The notes: generated by a model from the letters alone, not told the origin. A stretch of 7,695 bases of DNA from Nanoarchaeales archaeon (GCA_013215525.1 JABSQY010000082.1:1-7695); one strand, 5' to 3'; shown: positions 1-5,460, numbered from the stretch's first letter. A program made the numbers and translations.

Positions 1-241
1 TTTGAAGACCTATTTCATTAAAATAATCTAAAGTTGGAGTAACTATTAATTTGTCTATATTTGCTCCAAATAGAAGGCCTAGTGATTTATTTTTGTGGAA
101 TTTTGCAATTCCTCGGGTGTATCTTGTTAATTGAGTTTCAGACTTAGATAAATTTTGATGTATATTCCCTACTGAGCTTGGTTCTTGGCCGTGCAGGTTT
201 TGTGATGTTCCATCAAAGGTTAAAATGATATTTCTTGACAT
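1..241 (-). CDS. DUF2235 / Tle1-like alpha/beta hydrolase, N-terminal part (runs off left edge)
   Basis: An open frame of 80 codons starts with ATG at 241 and continues out of the window, so only the N-terminus is visible. It opens with a hydrophobic strand and the motif NIILTFDGTSQN (residues 4-15), then a SVGNI stretch and YTRGIAK. This order (strand-DGT-[S/T]NV-like-YxxG) is how DUF2235 proteins begin. That family includes Tle1-type phospholipase effectors and other predicted serine hydrolases. The catalytic Ser, Asp and His would lie beyond the edge and cannot be checked. A TTTATAAA box at 263-270 is centred 25 bases upstream of the ATG, which supports a leaderless start. The fragment contains more G+C (about 32% by my count) than its very AT-rich surroundings look, and rarer codons such as CTG, GGG and ACC. 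No T6SS-type partners are visible. Family call is fairly confident, substrate unknown. Confidence 0.65.
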   Translation of the reverse strand, partial: MSRNIILTFDGTSQNLHGQEPSSVGNIHQNLSKSETQLTRYTRGIAKFHKNKSLGLLFGANIDKLIVTPTLDYFNEIGLQ

Positions 242-262
242 ATTTAGATTTTGTAATTTTAA

Positions 263-270
263 TTTATAAA
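263..270 (-). promoter_or_regulatory. TATA box for the DUF2235-like gene
   Basis: TTTATAAA on the minus strand, centred about 25 bases before the ATG at 241. This is the expected distance for archaeal transcription starting on or next to the start codon. Confidence 0.55.
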
Positions 271-304
271 ACTTTAGTGTATTTAATTCAGACAAAATTT
301 ATTT

Positions 305-1112
305 TCAACTAAATGCTTCATATCTTTTAAATCCGTATTTTCAGTTTATTGTAATTATTATGATAAATATAATTAATAGAGATATTAATACTTTTAGATA
401 TTTTAATACTTTTAGATATTTTAATACTTTTTGATATTTTAATACTTTTAGATGTTTTAATACTTCAAAATTTACATGAAATAATGGTACAAATATTAGT
501 CCAGAGTAAAAAATAGGAAGAAACATCATTAGAATTTCTATTTTAGTTGATGTGAATAGTGGACTTAGATACATTCTAAGTATGTCTTGCGAGTTGTGGA
601 ACACAGTATTTATTGCAGTTTTTCCTAAATTTAAAGAAATCCATGAAAAACTATCTAACATAAAGTAAAATAATATATGTACAATACCGATAAAGATTAC
701 TAGTAGGAAACATAATAGTAAAGTTAATACATTTGTATCATTTATTATGAATGGAAAAAATACTAATGAATATGTTAATAAATATACAAATGATGATGAG
801 TTAACTCTTGCGATGTATAGTATAAATATATTCATTGGTTTTGTTAGTAGAACATTTAAGTTTCCTATCGTGATTGTATTAAATAGTTGATTTGACCAAC
901 GTGTGCCTGTCATAAATGAATAAATCATCATAAAGAAGTAAAATGTATGATGAAATCTTTATGTGTCCAGTTTAGTATGTGTCCGAAGTTTTGTATTAGT
1001 ATTAGTCCAAATGAGAAATAGAGTGTTAAGATTATTAATAAAATTATAAATATTGAATAAAAATTGGCTTTGTATTCAAATGTTAATTTTAAACCAATTT
1101 TAAAGTTTTCAT
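305..1112 (-). pseudogene. Broken ABC-2 type permease (DUF990/ABC2_membrane_6-like)
   Basis: Three frames together give one membrane protein of about the usual 260 residues. Segment A starts at ATG 1112 (MKTLKLV, stop at 1091). Segment B is open from before 1092 to TGA 930-928 and holds EYKANFYSIFIILL and NWTHKDF. Segment C runs from ATG 931 to TGA 343-341 (196 codons) and holds SFMTGTRW, GNLNVLLTKPMNIF and several TM helices. GxLxxLLxxPxN is typical of this family. Both frame changes are repaired by one extra T in a TTT run (1093-1091, 934-932). After TGA 343-341 the same frame encodes KYGFKRYEAFS, which resembles the family's normal C-terminal tail, so this TGA looks like a nonsense mutation, probably in a Trp codon. 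An 18-bp repeat expands the C-terminal region. No ATPase or partner permease lies nearby. The B/C junction is an ATGA overlap, so coupled translation of a split protein is a less likely alternative. Homopolymer sequencing errors are also possible. Confidence 0.65.
381..468. repeat. 18-bp tandem repeat inside the permease pseudogene
   Basis: Four full 18-base units (397-414, 415-432, 433-450, 451-468) with the plus-strand consensus GATATTTTAATACTTTTA, preceded by a shortened 16-base unit at 381-396. Units differ at only a few bases. Read on the minus strand each unit is six codons, giving LKVLKY-type hexapeptides in an amphipathic Lys/Leu-rich stretch before the last TM helix. The period keeps the reading frame. 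This is probably slippage expansion, not a functional array. Confidence 0.9.
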
Positions 1113-1130
1113 ATATAATTAATATGTCTA

Positions 1131-1140
1131 TTAATATATA
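1131..1140 (-). promoter_or_regulatory. TATA box for the permease pseudogene
   Basis: TATATATTAA on the minus strand, with its TATATA core centred about 25 bases upstream of ATG 1112. The spacing matches the intact neighbours and supports 1112 as the original start. Confidence 0.45.
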
Positions 1141-1176
1141 TGATTTATATTTTTAAAATATAAATATTTGTATTAT

Positions 1177-1467
1177 TTATCTAGATAAAATATATTCAAT
1201 TGATGAGTTAGTTCCATTTAATGTATATTCCATCATTCCATTAAAATCATCAAGTAGTTTTGTAGCATATGCGATACCTACTACTGCAACACTTGGGATA
1301 CTTGCTGCAATACTTGCCATAAATATTGGACTTGATATATCGATATCTCCACCTGCTGTTAAAGTAGATAAAAGTCCGACTGCTCCCGCTACTCCTGATG
1401 ATGTTAATATAGACTCAAATGTTTTATTTCTATATGTTTCTAATTCTTGTGTGTTATCTGTTATCAT
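1177..1467 (-). CDS. Small two-TM membrane protein, unknown function
   Basis: 96 residues. A short polar N-terminus (1-19) is followed by a Gly/Ala/Ser-rich hydrophobic segment at about 20-39, a polar turn GGDIDISS, a second hydrophobic helix at about 47-69, and an acidic C-terminal tail with NGTNSS. The topology (two small-residue helices joined by a short loop) is seen in holin-like and other small membrane proteins, but I do not recognise a family and this is no functional claim. The start is well supported: a TTTATATAAA box at 1488-1497 is centred 25 bases upstream of the ATG. The composition (many Ala, Gly, Ser) differs from the Lys/Ile/Phe-rich neighbours. It lies upstream of the permease pseudogene on the same strand but that gene has its own TATA box. 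Confidence 0.7.
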   Translation of the reverse strand: MITDNTQELETYRNKTFESILTSSGVAGAVGLLSTLTAGGDIDISSPIFMASIAASIPSVAVVGIAYATKLLDDFNGMMEYTLNGTNSSIEYILSR

Positions 1468-1552
1468 ATTTTGTTATAGATTTTAATTTATATAAAGTTT
1501 ACTATCTTTATTTCTTCGATATGTATATAAAGTTTTACTTTCATAAAGGTTT
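1468..1552. promoter_or_regulatory. Divergent promoter region with two TATA boxes
   Basis: TTTATATAAA at 1488-1497 serves the minus-strand gene starting at 1467. TATATAA at 1524-1530 serves the plus-strand gene starting at 1553. Each is centred 25-26 bases from its ATG, leaving no room for leaders. Confidence 0.6.
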
Positions 1553-1798
1553 ATGAATACTCGAAAAATACTAAAACTACAAACTGAGGATATCACGTTA
1601 GATCTTATAAAAATTAAAAAAGTTAGTTTAATTATCTATTCTTTTTTTTGTTTATTTATATTTGCTGGTTTGAATCATTTTATGTTTGTTAGTTTAGGTT
1701 TTTTAGATTATAAGTTATATTATTTATACATATTTTTTTTTCTTATATTGTTTTTCTTTGTTGGTAGAAGAATAATTAGTTTCGCATTTGACTATTAA
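1553..1798 (+). CDS. Small hydrophobic membrane protein, unknown function
   Basis: 81 residues. A charged N-terminus (about 1-23, with several Lys and a TEDITLDL stretch) is followed by two strongly hydrophobic Phe/Leu/Ile-rich segments at about 24-48 and 55-72, then an RR pair and a short tail. This suggests a two-TM protein with its N-terminus in the cytoplasm by the positive-inside rule (the RR after TM2 agrees). No family recognised. The leaderless start is well supported by the TATATAA box at 1524-1530. It is divergent from the 96-residue membrane protein and shares the promoter region with it, so the two could be co-regulated. A hairpin (1835-1859) lies downstream. Confidence 0.65.
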   Translation: MNTRKILKLQTEDITLDLIKIKKVSLIIYSFFCLFIFAGLNHFMFVSLGFLDYKLYYLYIFFFLILFFFVGRRIISFAFDY

Positions 1799-1834
1799 TT
1801 ATGTTAGTTTAAGTTGATTTAAGAGTTATTTACC

Positions 1835-1859
1835 CTAATTATTCTTTAATTATAATTAG
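1835..1859 (+). other. Inverted repeat, possible terminator of the 81-residue gene
   Basis: CTAATTAT (1835-1842) pairs perfectly with ATAATTAG (1852-1859) around a 9-base loop, 36 bases after the stop at 1798. It is very AT-rich, so chance is possible. A short TTTT tract follows at 1860-1863. Confidence 0.3.
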
Positions 1860-1878
1860 TTTTAATATTTAGGAAATG

Positions 1879-1886
1879 TTTATATA
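1879..1886 (+). promoter_or_regulatory. TATA box for the signal-peptide ORF at 1908
   Basis: TTTATATA, centred 25.5 bases upstream of ATG 1908. It shows that transcription of the beta-barrel locus starts at 1908, well before the long downstream frame. Confidence 0.6.
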
Positions 1887-1907
1887 CTACTTAGTAATTA
1901 CTTATTA

Positions 1908-2021
1908 ATGGGTACACTTATGAAAATTATTTGTGGCGCTTTGACATCGTCAGTTATAAATTCTGCAAGTGCTAGTACAACAGATGATTTTATTGATATT
2001 TTTTTAAATAAAAATCAGTGA
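1908..2021 (+). CDS. Signal-peptide fragment, N-terminus of the frameshifted barrel-like protein
   Basis: A 37-residue ORF with a well-placed TATA box (1879-1886). It has the shape of a secretion signal: Lys at residue 6, a moderately hydrophobic core IICGALTSSVI, and an ASA-type cleavage site near residues 21-23 (NSASA|STTDD). It then reads DDFIDIFLNKNQ and stops at TGA 2019-2021. The long ORF that follows is in the next frame and has no promoter or ribosome binding site of its own. Loss of one A from the A3 (2006-2008) or A5 (2010-2014) run would give LNK-ISDVEFIMRNN and a single protein of 302 residues. The shift must fall between 2006 and 2018 because the downstream frame has a TAA at 2005-2007. 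Whether the break is mutation, sequencing error or programmed +1 frameshifting cannot be told from sequence alone. Confidence 0.6.
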   Translation: MGTLMKIICGALTSSVINSASASTTDDFIDIFLNKNQ

Positions 2022-2034
2022 TGTTGAATTTATT

Positions 2035-2817
2035 ATGCGAAATAATATCGATCCTGATTCTAATTCAATTTCTACTTCTAATTCAATTTCTACTTCTTTA
2101 ACAAGTATATTAGATTCTAATTTAGAATTAGTAGGTGATGAAAAAAATTATAGTTTAAATGATGATAGATTAAAATTTACTAATTTAGATAAAACAAATA
2201 ATAGTTCATATTTTGATTTTTTATCTTCATTTAGTTTAATAGTTGATGGAATTAGTTATCATGATTATAGAGATGCGTATCGGACTGCTACGATTACTGA
2301 AATTGAATTAAAGAAAGGAATTCCAACTACTAAAAAGTATATCCAATCCAAGTATTTTGAGTATAATGAACATAATAAGGCTAGAGGATTAAGATATACT
2401 TTTTCAGATAAACGTTATTCTGTTGAGTGTGGGGTTTATGAAGATTCATTTAATTCTTCTGCAACTTGGTTCGCTTTTAATTGGATGCCTAAACATTTTG
2501 TTATTTCAGAGAAATTTGATATTGATGTTGATTTAGGAATAAGTTTTATTTATACTAATAAACAAGTAGATTTTAAGGGAACACTTGTACCAATAGATGA
2601 AATTAGACATTGGACTAGTGATGGGATTCGTTATAGTGAAAGAAAAATGAATCAGTCTGATGTGTGGGGAAATATATTTACAGCATTACCTAAATTACAA
2701 TTAAATTTAGGAAAACGTTTCTCTATAGATTTTGGAGTTATACCTATTAAAGGTAAAAATATTGGTAGTAAGAGAATTGATTTTCTATATACTGCTTCAT
2801 TTCTTTATCATTTTTAA
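2035..2817 (+). CDS. Beta-strand-rich protein, outer-membrane/PagP-like barrel, probably secreted
   Basis: 260 residues from ATG 2035; translation more likely begins at 1908 in another frame. The first ~55 residues are Ser/Asn/Asp-rich and contain a doubled SNSIST hexapeptide. The rest alternates polar and hydrophobic residues, as in amphipathic beta strands. The stretch YNEHNKARGLRY (110-121), GVYEDSFNS (133-141), FNWMP (148-152) and DLGISFIYTN (166-175) follows a pattern I associate with small PagP-like outer-membrane barrels of Gram-negative bacteria and their phages (NxxNxGxGL, GxYxNSxxxxS, GxxxGY). The chain ends in Phe (LYHF), like BAM-targeted barrels. That is odd next to archaeal-type promoters, so it could be an extracellular beta-sandwich or a transferred bacterial or viral gene. 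I am sure of the beta-rich exported character and less sure of the family. Confidence 0.6.
   Translation: MRNNIDPDSNSISTSNSISTSLTSILDSNLELVGDEKNYSLNDDRLKFTNLDKTNNSSYFDFLSSFSLIVDGISYHDYRDAYRTATITEIELKKGIPTTKKYIQSKYFEYNEHNKARGLRYTFSDKRYSVECGVYEDSFNSSATWFAFNWMPKHFVISEKFDIDVDLGISFIYTNKQVDFKGTLVPIDEIRHWTSDGIRYSERKMNQSDVWGNIFTALPKLQLNLGKRFSIDFGVIPIKGKNIGSKRIDFLYTASFLYHF
2059..2094. repeat. Perfect 18-bp tandem duplication
   Basis: TCTAATTCAATTTCTACT occurs twice back to back (2059-2076, 2077-2094), encoding SNSIST twice in the Ser-rich N-terminal linker of the barrel-like protein. The two copies are identical, which suggests a recent duplication. Confidence 0.9.
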
Positions 2818-2955
2818 TTTGGAAACTTATTAATTCCCTAGTTTCAAATCATTTTAAAACCAATGGTTTTAGAAATTGAAGTTCACACCAACGTAATTGT
2901 TGGTGGAACAAAATTAAGAATAATTGATAAATCTTGTTTAATTCTTCTTAATTTT
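2817..2955. other. Cluster of four adjacent inverted repeats (structured intergenic region)
   Basis: Hairpin 1: 2817-2827 pairs with 2840-2849 (ten pairs, one bulged G at 2821/2822, 12-base loop). Hairpin 2: 2852-2861 with 2865-2874 (core TAAAACC/GGTTTTA, one G-T pair, 3-base loop). Hairpin 3: GTTC-A-CACCAAC 2881-2892 with GTTGGTG-GAAC 2899-2909 (11 pairs, bulged A at 2885, 6-base loop); it is GC-rich for this genome. Hairpin 4: AAAATTAAGAA 2910-2920 with TTCTTAATTTT 2945-2955 (11 perfect pairs, 24-base loop). They follow the barrel ORF stop without gaps of more than six bases and end before the topoisomerase TATA box. It could be a structured RNA, a 3' UTR/terminator array, or a DNA site (operator, origin, recombination site). 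No family recognised. Confidence 0.7.
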
Positions 2956-2967
2956 GAGTGACTAAGT

Positions 2968-2976
2968 TTTTTATAT
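2968..2976 (+). promoter_or_regulatory. TATA box for the topoisomerase gene
   Basis: TTTTTATAT, centred about 26 bases upstream of ATG 2998 but only about 11 from ATG 2983. It therefore selects 2998 as the start. Confidence 0.6.
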
Positions 2977-2997
2977 CAAATAATGTTATTTATAGTT

Positions 2998-4068
2998 ATG
3001 AGTAATGAGTTAATTTTAGGTTCTGTTAGAATTAAATCTGATGATTTTCGTTTTTTTGAGAAAAAAAAAGATAATTTGTGGAAAGCAGTTTCAGAGTTAG
3101 ATTCTAGAATTTTAGAAGTTCTTGAGTTGTATTCAGAGAATGATAATTTAGATTTATTAATTGATTCTAAAGATGATTTGTTTTTACGTGGGAGTTTGTC
3201 TCCTAATCCTGAAGCTTCTGTGTGTGGTGCTAGAGTTATGGTTTTGCCTAATGGTGATAAGCTTGCACGTGCTGGGTTTAGTTTGTTTGCTAAAGATTTA
3301 AAGTTTAATTTTGATGATGAAGAAAAGTTGTGGGATGTATGTTATACAAATGCGTCAGGCCTTAAAACTTATTTATATACTGAGAATAAAGTACATTTAG
3401 AACAAGATAAAAAGTTACGTTTAGTTGATAAGTTTGAAGAGTATTATTTAACTATACTTGAAACATGTGAAAAGAAAATCAAGTCTACTTCTTGCGGTGT
3501 TGTTGATTTAGCTTTGTACATTATGTTAAATACATATATACGTGTTGGAAATATAGAATATTTTCATCGTTTTAATCATAAAGGACTTACAACATTACAA
3601 AAGAAAGATGTTGTTATTGCTAGTAATATCTTAACGTTTAGTTATACTGGAAAAGATGGCGTGCCACAGATTACTTCTAAGAAATTTCCTGGTTTTTTTA
3701 TTACTAAGTTTGAAAAGTTAATTGAAGATAAATCTAGTGAAGACTTTATTTTTACAAATAAGAATGGTAATTGTATTCATTCAGATGATTTTTCAAAGTT
3801 TTTGTTTAATTTAACTGGGGAACATTTTTATCCACATATAATTCGCTCACATTACGCAGATATGACGTGTCGTGACTTTTTAAAGACGCATAGAGCAGCA
3901 ACACATGAAGAAGTTGATGCTGTGTTTATGAAAATTGCTGAGAATTTAGGACATAAAAAATATAATAAAAAAACTGATACTTGGGATGTGAATTTTGCTG
4001 TGACACTTAAGAATTATATTCATCCGATTTATTCGGAAAGAATGATTAATTTATATAAATCTAATTAA
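2998..4068 (+). CDS. DNA topoisomerase IB, short poxvirus/mimivirus-like form
   Basis: 356 residues from ATG 2998. An in-frame ATG at 2983 lies too close to the TATA box. Type IB enzymes relax supercoils by a Tyr-linked nick and strand rotation, without ATP. The catalytic set is complete: Arg182 in IRVGN, Lys219 in TGKDGV, Arg283 in IIRSHY, His319 in NLGH and Tyr340 in NYIHP. The Arg-Lys spacing of 37 equals that of vaccinia virus topoisomerase (R130, K167). The His-Tyr spacing of 21 is longer than vaccinia's 9 because of an insert (KKYNKKTDTWDVNF) that I associate with mimivirus-like members. GLTTL (197-201) after the RVGN motif is also typical. Short type IB enzymes are common in bacteria, poxviruses and giant viruses; most archaea that have type IB carry the large eukaryote-like form. 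Transcription is from its own promoter; a T6 tract at 4087-4092 may end it. Confidence 0.9.
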   Translation: MSNELILGSVRIKSDDFRFFEKKKDNLWKAVSELDSRILEVLELYSENDNLDLLIDSKDDLFLRGSLSPNPEASVCGARVMVLPNGDKLARAGFSLFAKDLKFNFDDEEKLWDVCYTNASGLKTYLYTENKVHLEQDKKLRLVDKFEEYYLTILETCEKKIKSTSCGVVDLALYIMLNTYIRVGNIEYFHRFNHKGLTTLQKKDVVIASNILTFSYTGKDGVPQITSKKFPGFFITKFEKLIEDKSSEDFIFTNKNGNCIHSDDFSKFLFNLTGEHFYPHIIRSHYADMTCRDFLKTHRAATHEEVDAVFMKIAENLGHKKYNKKTDTWDVNFAVTLKNYIHPIYSERMINLYKSN

Positions 4069-4086
4069 TAAAAATTATATATCTTA

Positions 4087-4110
4087 TTTTTTAATTATAC
4101 ATATAAAAAA
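4087..4110. terminator. Convergent oligo-T termination tracts
   Basis: In the 66 bases between the topoisomerase stop (4068) and the BI-1 gene stop (4135), the plus strand has T6 at 4087-4092 and the minus strand has T6 (A6 at 4105-4110). Archaeal transcripts often end at such tracts without a strong hairpin. Each is correctly placed for one of the two convergent genes. Confidence 0.45.
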
Positions 4111-4134
4111 GAGAATTTATTTATTCTTAATCTT

Positions 4135-4872
4135 TTAATCTCTACTACGTAACTTACTTAGTAATCTTAATATCTCTACGTAAATCCAAATTAGAGTTAC
4201 AATTAACATAAATCCACCGTACCATTCCATCTTTTTTGGTAGATTTGATTCTACTTGTTTATCGATATAATGAAAATCCATTAAAAGATTTAAACTTGCA
4301 ATTGTTACTACAAATAAACTAAATCCTATTCCTACTAATCCTGATTCGTGAATTAATGGAATATTTGTTCCAAACATACTCATTACAATTGAAACTATAT
4401 ATACTAAAAAGATTCCCATTGTTGCACCCATTAAAACTGCTTTAAATTTTTGAGTTACTTTAATGATTTCATTTCTATATAATACATTCATAATTAATGC
4501 GATTGCAAGTGTTAATAAGATTGCTTGTGTAACGATTCCAGGATACATTGTTTCAAAGATTAATGATAACATTCCTAAAAATACTCCTTGAACTATTGAA
4601 TAAATTGGAGCGAGTATGTTTGCAAGCATTGGTTTAAATATTAGTGTGATTACAATTCCTAATCCTACTACTAATGAAATTATGAATGCTGGCATAAAGA
4701 ATTCTGCTGGAATTTTTCCACTCCAACTTAAATATCCTCCTAAGAAAACTAATAATGTTAAGATTAATGTTTTGTTTAGAGTTCCTGATAATGTCATTGC
4801 ATCATGACCGTGCGCGTGTGAGATATTTTTAAATCCTCTCATTGCAATATTTGAACTTTGATTTTGTATCAT
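4135..4872 (-). CDS. Bax inhibitor-1/YccA family membrane protein (COG4760-like)
   Basis: 245 residues with seven predicted TM helices at about 35-50, 57-79, 86-106, 111-132, 145-167, 178-199 and 217-238. The N-terminal SSNIAMRGF, the TLSGTLNKT stretch (27-35) and the C-terminal MDFHYID...KKMEWYGGFM...WIYVEILRLL pattern are characteristic of the bacterial/archaeal YccA branch of the Bax inhibitor-1 superfamily. Length is normal. Studied relatives in the superfamily act as pH-sensitive Ca2+ leak channels or protease modulators, but the role of this branch is not settled. The start at ATG 4872 keeps the usual N-terminus. Unlike its neighbours it lacks a clear TATA box 26 bases upstream; the nearest good candidate (TTATAAAAAT, 4961-4970) would give a leader of about 70 bases. 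The gene converges with the topoisomerase. Confidence 0.9.
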   Translation of the reverse strand: MIQNQSSNIAMRGFKNISHAHGHDAMTLSGTLNKTLILTLLVFLGGYLSWSGKIPAEFFMPAFIISLVVGLGIVITLIFKPMLANILAPIYSIVQGVFLGMLSLIFETMYPGIVTQAILLTLAIALIMNVLYRNEIIKVTQKFKAVLMGATMGIFLVYIVSIVMSMFGTNIPLIHESGLVGIGFSLFVVTIASLNLLMDFHYIDKQVESNLPKKMEWYGGFMLIVTLIWIYVEILRLLSKLRSRD

Positions 4873-4926
4873 TTTTTAACTAGGTAAAAAAATGAAGAAA
4901 TTCTTTATTATCTAAATAATTTCTAG

Positions 4927-4955
4927 ACTGACAAGCACAGTGTGCTTTGCTCAGT
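4927..4955. other. GC-rich hairpin in the BI-1 upstream region
   Basis: ACTGA (4927-4931) pairs with TCAGT (4951-4955), and AAGCAC (4933-4938) with GTGCTT (4942-4947) around a 3-base loop; C4932 can also pair with G4949. The element stands out in a 204-base gene-free stretch (4873-5076) that is otherwise almost all A and T. On the plus strand it is followed by T-rich tracts. On the minus strand it lies just downstream of a TATA-like box (4961-4970) and upstream of the BI-1 gene. It could be an operator, a leader hairpin or a small RNA. The rest of the stretch shows no ORF of note. Confidence 0.5.
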
Positions 4956-5045
4956 ATCATATTTTTATAATAAATTTTATTTTTTATTGTTTTTATATTT
5001 TTGTTTTATTTTCATGTTATGTTTCTAATAGTATAGACAAATCTA

Positions 5046-5053
5046 TTTAATAC
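5046..5053 (+). promoter_or_regulatory. TATA-like box for the Whirly-like gene
   Basis: TTTAATAC, centred 27 bases upstream of ATG 5077. Somewhat weaker than the other boxes but correctly spaced. Confidence 0.45.
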
Positions 5054-5076
5054 AAAAATCAAAAATTATATTTATT

Positions 5077-5448
5077 ATGGAAAACAATATTAAAACCTTT
5101 ATATTAAACCGCGCTTTCTTTGGAAAGATTAACTGTCTGAAAATTTTGATGAATTCTGATAAAGATATTTATTTTCATTTAGGAATTTTAAAATTAGGAA
5201 ATTGGGAGTGGAAAAAAGTTAAAATGTCTGATAATGAACTTGGAGAAATTATTAGTGTACTTCGTGCTTGTGATGGGAAGTGTTCTTTTTATCATAAGTA
5301 TAATGAGAAGAAAGCTCAAATATGGATTAATAAATCTGAAAAATCTTGTAATATTAAAATTAATGATTTTTCTAAAAATTTAACAGTTGGTGAATTTGAA
5401 GTACTTCGAATTTTACTTGAACAGTGTGTTCGTATGGTGAATTTTTAG
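5077..5448 (+). CDS. Whirly/PC4-like single-stranded DNA-binding protein
   Basis: 123 residues. The order of elements resembles plant Whirly proteins (PC4-like ssDNA-binding fold). There is an N-terminal beta stretch (5-40) ending IYFHLGILKLG, then WEWKKVKMSDNELGEII (43-59), CSFYH (69-73), a QIWINKSEKSCNIKI hairpin (81-95), and a C-terminal helix TVGEFEVLRILLEQC (103-117). Whirly proteins show YDWxxxxxxxLSxxEVGxLISL, SCEFFHDP, KxLxIxP and TxAEFxVL at the same relative places. The Whirly Lys-rich DNA-contact motif is not evident. If the assignment is right, it should bind ssDNA with little sequence preference, in replication, repair or recombination, probably as an oligomer. The gene has its own TATA-like box and ends in TAG, 35 bases before the next start. 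Recognition is by eye from remote similarity; other small beta-alpha proteins remain possible. Confidence 0.55.
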   Translation: MENNIKTFILNRAFFGKINCLKILMNSDKDIYFHLGILKLGNWEWKKVKMSDNELGEIISVLRACDGKCSFYHKYNEKKAQIWINKSEKSCNIKINDFSKNLTVGEFEVLRILLEQCVRMVNF

Positions 5449-5453
5449 TAAAG

Positions 5454-5460
5454 TATTAAA
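5454..5460 (+). promoter_or_regulatory. TATA-like box for the receiver-like gene
   Basis: TATTAAA lies just after the upstream gene's stop and is centred 27 bases before ATG 5484. It favours 5484 over the in-frame ATG at 5469. Confidence 0.45.

Noticed and set aside
381..468. Possible CRISPR-like array
   Set aside because: Units are contiguous 18-mers with no spacers and keep a coding frame; it is a simple tandem repeat.
305..2021. TGA recoded as an amino acid
   Set aside because: The nine intact genes with visible ends all stop at TAA or TAG and TGA appears only in broken genes, which is suggestive. But reading TGA as Trp does not repair the frameshifts at 930 or 2019, all intact genes use TGG for Trp, and none needs an internal TGA.
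2983..2997. Earlier ATG for the topoisomerase (five extra residues)
   Set aside because: Only about 11 bases from the TATA box; ATG 2998 has the spacing seen for the other genes.
4616..4807. 63-codon plus-strand ORF
   Set aside because: It lies wholly antisense within the well-supported BI-1/YccA gene and has no promoter or recognisable product.
4880..4960. 26-residue minus-strand ORF overlapping the GC-rich hairpin
   Set aside because: Short, with no supporting family, and its codons coincide with the inverted repeat; the hairpin explains the sequence better.
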